From Actinomadura litoris (GTDB lineage: Bacteria > Actinomycetota > Actinomycetes > Streptosporangiales > Streptosporangiaceae), in assembly GCF_009733595.1 (NCBI RefSeq), contig NZ_WOFH01000018.1, positions 1-64,000 of the forward strand: a stretch of 64,000 bases of DNA, read 5' to 3'. The notes under the pieces are model-generated. The model ran no database searches, was not told the origin of the DNA, and was given only the letters and a program-made list of their open reading frames with translations. The position numbers and the translations under genes are program-made. The first letter of the stretch is position 1. Every line of letters begins with the position of its first letter. This document shows, one piece after another, positions 34,491 through 42,414 of the stretch.

Positions 34491-34907
34491 ATGGTCGAGT
34501 CGTGGCAGGAGGAGCTGCGGGCGAAGGGATACCGGGTCACGCCGCAGCGCCAGTTGGTGCTGGAGGCGGTCACCAACCTTGAGCACGGGACTCCCGAGGA
34601 GATCTGCACCGAGGTGCAGCGCACCGCCCGGGGCGTGAACATCTCCACCGTCTACCGGACGCTGGAGCTGCTGGAGGGGCTCGGGCTCGTCAAGCACGCC
34701 CATCTCGGGCACGGCCCGCCCAACTACCACCTGGCGGCCGACGCCGAGCACATCCACCTGGTCTGCCGCGAGTGCCAGACGGTCGAGGACGTCGACCCGC
34801 GCGCGGCGGCGGGCCTGGCGGGGGGCCTGGAGCGCGACTTCGGCTTCGAGACCGACGTCCACCACCTCACCGTCTACGGGCGGTGCAAGGACTGCCGCGC
34901 GACGTAG
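34491..34907 (+). CDS. Fur-family metal-responsive regulator
   Basis: The 138-residue protein has the winged-helix part VTPQRQLVLEAVTN...ISTVYRTLELLEGLGLV, metal-site HIHLVCREC and a structural zinc site made of C92-x2-C95 and C132-x2-C135. The zinc set is complete. Which metal it senses (Fe, Zn, peroxide) cannot be read from the sequence; the gene has no transport partner beside it. It is probably leaderless. Confidence 0.9.
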   Translation: MVESWQEELRAKGYRVTPQRQLVLEAVTNLEHGTPEEICTEVQRTARGVNISTVYRTLELLEGLGLVKHAHLGHGPPNYHLAADAEHIHLVCRECQTVEDVDPRAAAGLAGGLERDFGFETDVHHLTVYGRCKDCRAT

Positions 34908-34955
34908 TCGGCACCGGAGCGCGCAACCGCGGGGCGGGCGCATAACCTGGGAATC

Positions 34956-35939
34956 ATGGAGAGCCCGCTGTTGCAGTCGCCCGGTGCCGTCCCCGCCGAC
35001 GCGCCCGACCAGGAGGTCGCCGCCCACTACGGGGAGCCCTCGCAGGAGCAACGCGCGTTGGAGGCCGGGACGGCGTTCGTCGACCGGAGCAACCGCGGCG
35101 TCGTGCGGGTCTCCGGGCCCGACCGGCTGAGCTGGCTGCACAGCCTCCTGAGCCAGCGGCTGGACGGGCTGAAGCCGTATGAGCCCACCGAGGCGCTGCT
35201 GCTCAGCCCGAACGGGCACATCGAGCACCATCTGCACGTCATCGACGACGGCGAGGCCGTCTGGGCCCACGTGGAACCGGGCGACGCCCCGTCCCTGGTG
35301 GAGTTCCTGGACAAGATGCGGTTCATGCTCCGCGTGGAGGTCGAGGACGTCTCGGCGGAGTACGCCGTCATCACCGGGCCGCCGCGGGGCAAGGGCCTGG
35401 CGTGGCCCGACGTGTCGGGGACGGAGACCCGGATCGTCCCCCGCGCGGACGGCTTCCCCGCCGACCTGCGTCCCGCCGGCATCTGGGCCTACGAGGCGCT
35501 CCGGATCGCCGCGTACCGGCCCCGGTTCGGCCTCGACACCGACCACCGCACGATCCCGCACGAGGTCGGGCTCGTCGAGACGGCGGTGCACCTCAGCAAG
35601 GGCTGCTACCGGGGGCAGGAGACCGTGGCCCGCGTCCACAACCTGGGCCGGCCGCCGCGCCGCCTCGTCTTCCTCCACCTGGACGGCAGCGTGGACCGGC
35701 TGCCCGCCAAGGGCGACCCCGTCGACATCCCCGGCGGCCGGACGGTCGGCGCCGTCGGCTCCGCCGCGCGGCACCACGAGCTGGGCCCGGTCGCGCTGGC
35801 GCTCGTGAAGCGGAACGTCCCCGTCACCGACGAGCTGCTGGCGGGCGGCATCGCCGCGGCCCAGGAGGTCGTGGTGGCGCCGGACACGGGCGCGAACGCG
35901 CAGATCGATCTTCGGCGCCGTCCGGCGAGCCGCGCATGA
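34956..35939 (+). CDS. ygfZ: Folate-binding YgfZ-like protein
   Basis: The 327-residue product is a GcvT-fold protein that supports iron-sulfur cluster enzymes in bacteria by tetrahydrofolate binding. The signature KGCYRGQE at 215-222 includes the essential Cys217, and GxxVARVHNLGRPPRRL follows. The start is ATG 34956. The TAACCT 7-8 nt upstream suggests a leaderless transcript. Separated from fur by 48 bp. Confidence 0.92.
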   Translation: MESPLLQSPGAVPADAPDQEVAAHYGEPSQEQRALEAGTAFVDRSNRGVVRVSGPDRLSWLHSLLSQRLDGLKPYEPTEALLLSPNGHIEHHLHVIDDGEAVWAHVEPGDAPSLVEFLDKMRFMLRVEVEDVSAEYAVITGPPRGKGLAWPDVSGTETRIVPRADGFPADLRPAGIWAYEALRIAAYRPRFGLDTDHRTIPHEVGLVETAVHLSKGCYRGQETVARVHNLGRPPRRLVFLHLDGSVDRLPAKGDPVDIPGGRTVGAVGSAARHHELGPVALALVKRNVPVTDELLAGGIAAAQEVVVAPDTGANAQIDLRRRPASRA

Positions 35940-35974
35940 CGGTGAACCTGGCGTAAAACCGCGATCTTCCGGGC

Positions 35975-35997
35975 AAATCATCAGAAGCTGATGATTT
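35975..35997. promoter_or_regulatory. 23-bp dyad with perfect 10-bp arms, operator candidate
   Basis: AAATCATCAG - AAG - CTGATGATTT is a perfect inverted repeat, notably AT-rich for this DNA, lying between ygfZ and the small membrane-protein gene at 36035. It looks like a transcription-factor site. The cognate factor is unknown. Confidence 0.55.
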
Positions 35998-36034
35998 CTG
36001 CCGGGCCACCGGCCGGGGAAGGTGGATTCCTACG

Positions 36035-36532
36035 ATGGTCGCGAACCTGGGGAGGACGCCGCCCCCAACGCAGCCCCCGAACCAGCCCCCGAACCAGACC
36101 CCGACGCAGCCCCCGCCCGCCAGGCGCGGAACCCGGCGCCGCCGCCGGCGGGAGTCGGCCCTCGTGTGGTGGGGCGTGTTCGCGGTCTTCGCCGTCGCCG
36201 CCTGGATGCTGGGATCGTGGCCCGTCGCGCTCCTCGGCCTGCTCGCGTGGTGCCTGTACCAGTTCATGCTCGTCCCGACGTTCTGCCGGGTGAGGACGCG
36301 GGAGGGGCACTACTGCACGGAGCGGGCCCGGGGCAGGCTGTTCGCATGCGGACCGAGCCACCAGCAGGCGAAGGTGGACGCGCTCTGGAAGCTGGTCGGG
36401 CTCCGCAACCCGTTCCGGGCCGGGTCGACGGACACCGCGAAGATCAGCCTGGAACCGGCCGACCGCGTCCTCGTCCTGCTGGCCGCCGCGGGGACGGTCG
36501 TGACCCTGATCGGAATGGTCTACGGCTTCTGA
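36035..36532 (+). CDS. Proline-rich membrane protein, unknown function
   Basis: The 165-residue product has a Pro/Thr/Gln-rich cytoplasmic start (QPPNQPPNQTPTQPPP), a basic patch (RRGTRRRRRR), two close hydrophobic helices (~42-85), a loop with Cys residues (FCRVRTREGHYCTERARGRLFACGP) and a C-terminal helix (RVLVLLAAAGTVVTLIGMVYGF). The His/Cys-bearing loop might bind metal. No family is recognised. Converges on dtd. Confidence 0.7.
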   Translation: MVANLGRTPPPTQPPNQPPNQTPTQPPPARRGTRRRRRRESALVWWGVFAVFAVAAWMLGSWPVALLGLLAWCLYQFMLVPTFCRVRTREGHYCTERARGRLFACGPSHQQAKVDALWKLVGLRNPFRAGSTDTAKISLEPADRVLVLLAAAGTVVTLIGMVYGF

Positions 36533-36544
36533 GTCACCCGCCGG

Positions 36545-36970
36545 TCACATGTCCACGACGAGCGTGATCGGACCGTCGTTGACCAGGGCGACCTTCATGT
36601 CCGCCCCGAAGACCCCGGTCGCGACCTCGGCGCCCAGTGTCCGCAGCCCGGCGACGACCGCGTCCACCAGCGGCTCGGCGACATGCCCGGGCGCGGCGGC
36701 GACCCAGGTGGGGCGGCGGCCCTTGCGCGCGTCCCCGTAGAGCGTGAACTGGCTCACCACCAGGAGCGGCGCGTCCACGTCCGAGCACGACTTCTCGCCG
36801 TCGAGGATCCGCAGGCCCCACAGCTTCGCGGCCATCCTCCGGGCCTTCTCCGCGTCGTCGTCGTGGGTGACGCCCAGGAGCACCATGAGGCCCGGCCCCT
36901 CGATCTCCCCGGTGACACGACCGTCGACGGACACGCTCGCCTGGCTCACCCGCTGGACTACGGCACGCAT
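36545..36970 (-). CDS. dtd: D-aminoacyl-tRNA deacylase
   Basis: Dtd removes D-amino acids from mischarged tRNA. The product (141 residues) begins MRAVVQRVSQASVSVDG and has the two family motifs SQFTLYGD and NDGPITL. ATG 36970 gives the usual family start; ATG 36976, with GGGGG 8 nt upstream, would add MV and is favoured by spacing. It is divergent from the BKACE gene, with 14-20 bp between starts. Confidence 0.93.
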   Translation of the reverse strand: MRAVVQRVSQASVSVDGRVTGEIEGPGLMVLLGVTHDDDAEKARRMAAKLWGLRILDGEKSCSDVDAPLLVVSQFTLYGDARKGRRPTWVAAAPGHVAEPLVDAVVAGLRTLGAEVATGVFGADMKVALVNDGPITLVVDM

Positions 36971-36990
36971 GACCATGCATTCTGCCCCCT

Positions 36991-37818
36991 ATGGGAGCAA
37001 CGACGCTCATCACGGTGGCGCCCACGGGCGCGGAGTCCGCGAAGGCGGACGTCCCGGCCCTGCCCGTCACCCTGGATGAACTGGTCCAGACGGCGAAGGA
37101 GTGCGAGGCGGCGGGAGCGGCCGTCGTCCACGTGCACATCCGCGACGACGACGCGCGGCCCACGCTCGACCCGTCCCGCCTGCGGGACACGGTGCAGGCG
37201 CTGCGGGAGGGCACGGGGCTCATCGTCCAGCTCTCCACGGGCGGCGCGGTCACCGACCCCTACGAGGACCGCCTCCGCGTCCTGGACGCCGAACCCGACA
37301 TGTGCTCGCTCACCTGCGGGACGGTCAACTTCGGCGCGGACGTGTTCATGAACCCCTGGCCGTTCATGACCGAGCTGTACGAGCGCACCCAGGCGATGGA
37401 GGTCGTCCCGGAGTTCGAGCTGTTCGACCTCGGACAGGTCGCCGCCCTCCACCGCCTCCTGGACAGGCACGGCCCGCCCTACGGCGGGCACGTCCACTGC
37501 GACCTCGTCATGGGCGTTCCGGGCGGCATGCCGGGCGACACCCGCACCCTCGTCGCCGCCGTCGAGGCCCTCCCGGAGGGCGCGACCTGGTCGGCCACGG
37601 GGGTGGGCCGCACGACCCTGCCCGTCCTGCTCGCCGCCCTGTCCGCCGGGGGCCACCTCCGCGTCGGCATGGAGGACACGATCACCTACGCGAAGGGCCG
37701 CCCGGTCACGGCCAACGTCGAACTGGTGGAACGCGCCGCGTCGGCGGCCCACCTGGCGCAACGCCCGCCGATGCCGCCCGCCGAGGCCCGCGCGCTCCTG
37801 GCCGTGAAACGGCGCTAG
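36991..37818 (+). CDS. BKACE family beta-keto acid cleavage enzyme
   Basis: The 275-residue TIM-barrel enzyme of the BKACE (DUF849) family condenses or cleaves beta-keto acids with acetyl-CoA using zinc. Zinc-site HVH is at His47/His49, with VVPEFELFD and GHVHCDLVMGVPGG further along. The particular beta-keto acid is unknown. The asparaginase-like gene follows 26 bp later on the same strand, likely one operon. Confidence 0.88.
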   Translation: MGATTLITVAPTGAESAKADVPALPVTLDELVQTAKECEAAGAAVVHVHIRDDDARPTLDPSRLRDTVQALREGTGLIVQLSTGGAVTDPYEDRLRVLDAEPDMCSLTCGTVNFGADVFMNPWPFMTELYERTQAMEVVPEFELFDLGQVAALHRLLDRHGPPYGGHVHCDLVMGVPGGMPGDTRTLVAAVEALPEGATWSATGVGRTTLPVLLAALSAGGHLRVGMEDTITYAKGRPVTANVELVERAASAAHLAQRPPMPPAEARALLAVKRR

Positions 37819-37844
37819 CGGTGCTTGCGACGAGTGGGGGCGCG

Positions 37845-38810
37845 ATGCGGGGCAATCCGGTGCTGGTCGAGGTGGAGCGGTCCGGGTTCGTGGAGTCACG
37901 GCACCGCGGCGCCGCGATCGGCCTGGCGGCGGACGGCTCGGCGGCCGTCCGCGCCGGGACGCCCGAGGAGCCGATCTTCCCCCGCTCGGCCAACAAGCCG
38001 ATGCAGGCGGTCGCCATGCTCCGCTCCGGCCTCGACCTGGACGGCGAACTCCTCGCCCTGGCCGCGGGCAGCCATTCCGGCGAGGACTTCCACGTCGCGG
38101 GCGCCGAGAAGATCCTCGCCGGCGTGGGCCTCGGCGCCGCGGACCTGCGCTGCCCCGAACAGTGGCCCATCGACCTGGAGGTCGCGCGGACGGCCGGCGG
38201 CCCGTCCCGGCTCCGGATGAACTGCTCCGGCAAGCACGCCGCCATGCTCGCCACCTGCGCGGTGTCCGGCTGGCCCACGGCCTCCTACCTCGACCCGTCC
38301 CATCCGCTGCAACGCGCCGTCCGCGCGACCGTCGAGTCCCTCTCCGGCGAACGCCCCGTCGCGGTCGGCGTCGACGGCTGCGGCGCCCCGCTGTTCGCGA
38401 TCTCCACGTCCGCCGTCGCCAGGGCGTTCCGCGCCCTCGTCCTGGCCGAGCCGGGCACCCCCGAGCGCCGCGTCGCCGACGCCATGCGCGCCCATCCCCG
38501 ATGGACCTCGGGCACCCGCCGCGAGGAGCGCCGCCTGATGGACGCCGTCCCCGGCCTCCTCGTCAAATGCGGCGCCGAGGGCGTGGACGCCTTCGCCCAC
38601 GCCGACGGCCGCGCCGGAGCCGTCAAGATCGACGACGGCGCCATGCGCGCCCGCACCCCCGTGACGACCGCCCTGCTCAGAGCCCTGAGGATCGACACCG
38701 CCCCGGACGTCGACGCCGCGGCCCTGGACGAACTCGCCACGGTCCCGCTCCACGGCGGCGACGCGGTGGTGGGCACGATCCGCCCGGCCCCCGACGTCTT
38801 CACGCCGTAG
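37845..38810 (+). CDS. L-asparaginase II family protein
   Basis: The 321-residue product is of the asparaginase II type (PF06089) known from actinomycetes, distinct from E. coli AnsB. It has VEVERSGFVESRHRG, ANKPMQAVAMLRSGL, the conserved SRLRMNCSGKHAAMLATC and late GLLVKCGAEGVDA. ATG 37845 has GGGGG 4 nt upstream; GTG 37821 is an alternative. It probably hydrolyses asparagine or a related amide; unverified. Confidence 0.85.
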   Translation: MRGNPVLVEVERSGFVESRHRGAAIGLAADGSAAVRAGTPEEPIFPRSANKPMQAVAMLRSGLDLDGELLALAAGSHSGEDFHVAGAEKILAGVGLGAADLRCPEQWPIDLEVARTAGGPSRLRMNCSGKHAAMLATCAVSGWPTASYLDPSHPLQRAVRATVESLSGERPVAVGVDGCGAPLFAISTSAVARAFRALVLAEPGTPERRVADAMRAHPRWTSGTRREERRLMDAVPGLLVKCGAEGVDAFAHADGRAGAVKIDDGAMRARTPVTTALLRALRIDTAPDVDAAALDELATVPLHGGDAVVGTIRPAPDVFTP

Positions 38811-38858
38811 CCGCTCAGGCGCCGGGGGCGGCGATCGTCGTCTTCGCCTCGCCCCCCG

Positions 38859-40025
38859 TCAGCCGGGTCCGGTCAGATCGGCGGCGCGTTTGAGGAAGAC
38901 GATGCCGTCGATCAGATCGAGCCGGGTCGGGTCGAGGGGGAAATAGGCGAAGTCGTGGGAGACGCGCGGGGAGGGCGACGGGAGGGTCTCCGCGAGGCGG
39001 CGGGCGTCGACGAGCGAGCGGTCCCAGGGGAGCGTGGACAGGGCGCCCTCGACGGTGCCGGGCGGCGGGGCGTCCTCGCCGGCCGTCCCGAAGGCCGAGG
39101 CCAGGAACGCGTAGCGGTCGCCCAGGTGCGTCGCGGTGATCGCGCCCGCGCTCCACCACTCCAGCTCCTGGTCACCGAAGGACATGCGGCTTCTGCCGCG
39201 TTGCAGGTGGAGGTTGTGGCTGAAGACCAGGGCCGGGCCCCGCTCGGCGACGGCACGGAGGTTGGCGGCCATCATCGCGTCGCGCAGCGCCGACAGCCGG
39301 GGCCACCGGACGGGGGACGTGTCCGCCATCCAGTAGTGGTAGCGGAGCAGGCCGGTGGCGGTGCGGCCGTACAGGGCCGCCCGCTCCCGGTCGTCCGCGC
39401 TCAGTTGGGGTGCCTGCGTTTCGAGCAGCGCGACCAGGTCGTCGGCGATCAGGCGCAGCCGCCGGGCCTCGGGGGACCGGCCGATCGACCGGGACGGGTC
39501 CATGGCCGTGGCCTCGTTCGACCACCGCTCGTCCGGGCCGAGCAGCGCGTCGAGGGTTTCGCGGGTGCAGGGGAGGGGGCCGTCGAGGAGGTCGTGGAGG
39601 GCGGTGATCGCCTGGCGCGGGCTCGCCGCCCAGTACTCCAGGGGGCCGTCGAAGCCGAAGAACCGGAGCTTCTCGTCGTGCTCCCGGTTGTAGGCGCGCA
39701 TCCAGCGCACGAGTTCGCGGTTGGCCGGTGACGCGCCGAAGCCGTGGCTGAAACCGCGCTCCATGACGTCGTCGAGCCCGCCCGCGCCCGTCGCGATGTG
39801 GTCGTCCACGACGAGGCCCCTGAGGCAGTCGCTCTCGATCGCGAACGCCCGGTAGCCCTCGTGCTCGACCAGGTGCCGGAAGAGTTCGTTGCGCACCTCG
39901 CCCAGCTCTCCCACGAAGTGCCTGGCCTCGCCCAGGCCGAGCAGCACGGGACGGGCGGGGAGCGAGCGGAGGAACGTCGAGATGCCGGTGCCGTCGAGCG
40001 GGCCGGCCGTGTCCTGGATACCCAT
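38859..40025 (-). CDS. Erythromycin-esterase-like protein
   Basis: The 388-residue product follows the EreA/EreB-like fold: LLGLGEARHFVGELGEVRNELFRHLV with Glu33 and His36 in the catalytic positions, AIESDC with Glu64, and SHNLHLQRG later. Sequence alone does not show macrolide hydrolysis; many relatives act on unknown esters. It is divergent from the double-HTH MerR gene, whose product may control it. No resistance call is made. Confidence 0.82.
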   Translation of the reverse strand: MGIQDTAGPLDGTGISTFLRSLPARPVLLGLGEARHFVGELGEVRNELFRHLVEHEGYRAFAIESDCLRGLVVDDHIATGAGGLDDVMERGFSHGFGASPANRELVRWMRAYNREHDEKLRFFGFDGPLEYWAASPRQAITALHDLLDGPLPCTRETLDALLGPDERWSNEATAMDPSRSIGRSPEARRLRLIADDLVALLETQAPQLSADDRERAALYGRTATGLLRYHYWMADTSPVRWPRLSALRDAMMAANLRAVAERGPALVFSHNLHLQRGRSRMSFGDQELEWWSAGAITATHLGDRYAFLASAFGTAGEDAPPPGTVEGALSTLPWDRSLVDARRLAETLPSPSPRVSHDFAYFPLDPTRLDLIDGIVFLKRAADLTGPG

Positions 40026-40115
40026 GCCTTCGACGGTATCGTTGAACTTTCAGTGTAAACTTTGCTCTCAAAGGATGCGGGACGGTGCGGTGAAGCCTCA
40101 AACAGCGGTGCATCC

Positions 40116-40799
40116 ATGAGGCCGGTGGACCTGGCCCGGGAGCACGGTCTTTCCACCCAGGCCGTGCGGAACTACGAGGACGCCGGGATCCTGCCCGCCG
40201 CCGGACGCAGCGTCCACGGCTACCGCACCTACCGGCCGCCGCACGCGCAGGCCCTGCGCGCGTTCCTCGCCCTCCTGCCGGGGCACGGGCACCGGACGGC
40301 CACGTCGATCATGCGGGCGGTCAACCGGGGCGCCGTCGAGGACGCGTTGCGCCTCATCGACCAGAGCCACGGCCAGCTCCTCGACGACCGCGCCACCCTC
40401 CAGGCCGTGGAGGCCGCGCTGCGCGATCTGGCGCCCGTGCCGCCGGAGGACGGCGGCACCTTCATCGGCCCGCTGGCCAGGCGGCTCGGCCTCCGCCCCG
40501 CCACGCTGCGCAAATGGGAGAACGCCGGGCTGGTCCGGCCGGGCCGCGACCCCCGGACGGGCTACCGGGTCTACAGCGCGGCCGACGTCCGCGACGTCCG
40601 GCTGGCCCACCAGCTGAGGCGGGGCGGCTACCTGCTGGAGCAGATCGCGCCGCTGATCGAGCAGGTCCGCTCCGCCGGGGGCGTCGCCCCGCTGGAGGCG
40701 GCCCTGCGCGACTGGCAGGCCCGGCTGTCCGCCCGGGGGCGCGCCATGCTCAGGGGCGCCGCCGAACTGGACGCCTACCTCGGCGTCCGCGAGCCTTGA
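40116..40799 (+). CDS. MerR-family regulator with two HTH domains (TioE-like)
   Basis: The 227-residue protein starts at ATG 40116 (MRPVDLAREHGLSTQAVRNYE), a MerR-type winged helix, and holds a second, similar helix at about 113-180 (IGPLARRLGLRPATLRKWENAGLVRPGRDPRTGYRVYSA split). The two-domain layout resembles TioE-type regulators. No metal-binding Cys are visible, so it is not a typical mercury or redox sensor. It is divergent from the esterase-like gene and ends 24 bp before the methyltransferase. Confidence 0.85.
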   Translation: MRPVDLAREHGLSTQAVRNYEDAGILPAAGRSVHGYRTYRPPHAQALRAFLALLPGHGHRTATSIMRAVNRGAVEDALRLIDQSHGQLLDDRATLQAVEAALRDLAPVPPEDGGTFIGPLARRLGLRPATLRKWENAGLVRPGRDPRTGYRVYSAADVRDVRLAHQLRRGGYLLEQIAPLIEQVRSAGGVAPLEAALRDWQARLSARGRAMLRGAAELDAYLGVREP

Positions 40800-40823
40800 G
40801 GCCGGAGTTCCGAGGAGGTCGGA

Positions 40824-41417
40824 GTGGAGGAGTTTCCCGCATTGGTGACGCGCGCGTTCGAGCTCGCGCGGGCGGCGGGGTTCGCGCTCACCAGGGAGGA
40901 CGCGGGAGCCGGTGCGTCGTCCGCCTGCCTGCCCGGCGTCGGCCGCTTTCTGGCGGTGCTGGCGGCCGGGTGCGTCGGCGGGCGTATCGCCGAACTCGGG
41001 ACGGGCACGGGCGTCGGGGCCGCGTGGATCGCGGACGCCATGCCCGCCGACTGCACGCTCGTCACCGTGGAGGTCGAGGAGCGCTTCGCCGCCGTGGCCC
41101 GCGAACTGCTGTCCGGCGACGCGCGCGTCGAGGTCCTCACCGGCGAGGCCGCCGACGTCGTGCCCGCGCGCGGGCCGTTCGACCTCGTGTTCAGCGACGC
41201 CGGTGCCCACGGCGTCGACCCGGTGGGCCTGCTGCGGATCGGCGGGCGCGTCGTCATGGACGACCTGACGCCGAGGGCGGCGCTTCCGCCCGGCTCGCCG
41301 CTGCTCGCCGACGACCCCAAGCGCCGGGCGTTCTTCGGCGACCGGCGGCTCGTCTCGACCGAGGTCGTCCTCCCCGACCTGCGGAACTCGCTGCTGGTCG
41401 GGACCAGGGCGCGCTAG
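40824..41417 (+). CDS. Class I SAM-dependent methyltransferase (O-methyltransferase-like)
   Basis: The 197-residue product has motif I IAELGTGTGVGAAWIA, motif post-I LVTVEVEERF and acidic FDLVFSDAGAHG. The size and layout match small catechol/caffeoyl-type methyltransferases but the substrate is unknown. GTG 40824 is preceded by GAGGAGG. Converges with the VOC gene, whose stop abuts it. Confidence 0.82.
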   Translation: MEEFPALVTRAFELARAAGFALTREDAGAGASSACLPGVGRFLAVLAAGCVGGRIAELGTGTGVGAAWIADAMPADCTLVTVEVEERFAAVARELLSGDARVEVLTGEAADVVPARGPFDLVFSDAGAHGVDPVGLLRIGGRVVMDDLTPRAALPPGSPLLADDPKRRAFFGDRRLVSTEVVLPDLRNSLLVGTRAR

Positions 41418-41933
41418 TCAGGCCGGGGCGCCGGCGCTCCGGGGCGCGGGCAGGGCGGGGCCCAGGCTCGACTGGACGTAGGTCATCGCCTCGGCGTACC
41501 TCGGGTCCTGCGCCCGTGCCGCGATCTCGTCGGGGGTCGGTTCGGCGAGGCGCTGCTGGATCCACCAGAGGTTGCCGAGCGGGTCGCGCACCCGGCCGAC
41601 CTTGTCGCCCCAGAACAGCTCGGTCGGCTCGGTCACCACGGTGGCTCCGGCGCCCACCGCCCGCCGGACGACCGCGTCCGCGTCGTCCACGAAAAGGCGC
41701 AGCAGGCCCGGGGTCTCGATGGCGAACGGCGAGTCGAACATCATCACGATCGAGTCGCCGATGCGCGCTTCGGCGTGGCCGATGACGCCGTCGCCCACGT
41801 CGAGGCGGCTGAGTTCCTCCGCGCCGAACGCCTCGGTGATGAAGTCGATGAGCCCGGCGGTGTCCTTGGTGACGATCCACGGGGTGACCGTGGTGTAGCC
41901 GTCGGGGACCGGGGTGGGGCGCGGTGTCGTCAT
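41418..41933 (-). CDS. VOC family protein (PhnB-like)
   Basis: The 171-residue product begins VTPWIVTKDTAGLIDFITEAFGAEELSRL, with GHAEARIGDSIVMMFDSP and RVRDPLGNLWWIQQR, the standard PhnB/glyoxalase-like motifs. Function is unassigned. A short inverted repeat (GGAAT-GCTCT-ATTCC, 41986-42000) sits 53 bp upstream of its start and could control it. Confidence 0.88.
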   Translation of the reverse strand: MTTPRPTPVPDGYTTVTPWIVTKDTAGLIDFITEAFGAEELSRLDVGDGVIGHAEARIGDSIVMMFDSPFAIETPGLLRLFVDDADAVVRRAVGAGATVVTEPTELFWGDKVGRVRDPLGNLWWIQQRLAEPTPDEIAARAQDPRYAEAMTYVQSSLGPALPAPRSAGAPA

Positions 41934-41985
41934 GGCGGCACTCCTTCGCGTGTGAGGCGGTCGGTCGACCTCACGCTATCAGAAC

Positions 41986-42000
41986 GGAATGCTCTATTCC
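41986..42000. promoter_or_regulatory. Short dyad GGAAT-N5-ATTCC upstream of the PhnB-like gene
   Basis: The dyad is in the AT-richer stretch between two minus-strand genes and is placed for transcriptional control of the VOC gene. Arms are only 5 bp, so support is modest. Confidence 0.35.
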
Positions 42001-42008
42001 ATAACGCC

Positions 42009-42290
42009 CTAGGAGGGCTCGTCGTTGTACTTCGCCTCACCCGGCGGGTAGCTGTGCGAGTAGATTCCGGGCGTATAGACGTAGTAGCCGCCCTGTTCGC
42101 CGCCCCGGTGGTTGTCCTGGTCGTTGCGGCGGCTCGGGTTCACCTTCCTGGACGAGGCCTCGACGGTCAGGGCCAGCCAGCTCAGCAGGGCCACCGAGGC
42201 GAGCACCGGGATCAGCCACGCCCACGGCATCGCGCCGTGGGGAGCGGTGTTGGCCAGATCCGACGACCCGGCCAGGACGGTTGCGAGCAT
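42009..42290 (-). CDS. Small single-span membrane protein
   Basis: From ATG 42290 the 93-residue product has one hydrophobic segment (MPWAWLIPVLASVALLSWLALTV) and a polar Tyr-rich tail (YYVYTPGIYSHSYPPGEAKYNDEPS). GAGGAGGTG is 6 nt upstream. A longer start (42356) is not supported. A second gene with a near-identical start context (GAGGAGGTGGC...ATGCTCGCC, at 44945) lies 2.5 kb away. Function unknown. Confidence 0.65.
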   Translation of the reverse strand: MLATVLAGSSDLANTAPHGAMPWAWLIPVLASVALLSWLALTVEASSRKVNPSRRNDQDNHRGGEQGGYYVYTPGIYSHSYPPGEAKYNDEPS

Positions 42291-42414
42291 GCCGTCCACC
42301 TCCTCGTGGGTTACATGCCCGTTGCCAGGGACGATATGGGGGCAAACGCCGATCAATCGCGACGTCCCCCCGGCGGAGACCGTGCCGAGGGGACGTCGTG
42401 GCGACCGCTTGACC

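Noticed and set aside
38859..40025. Macrolide resistance gene
   Set aside because: The erythromycin-esterase fold is wide; catalytic positions alone do not prove macrolide hydrolysis.
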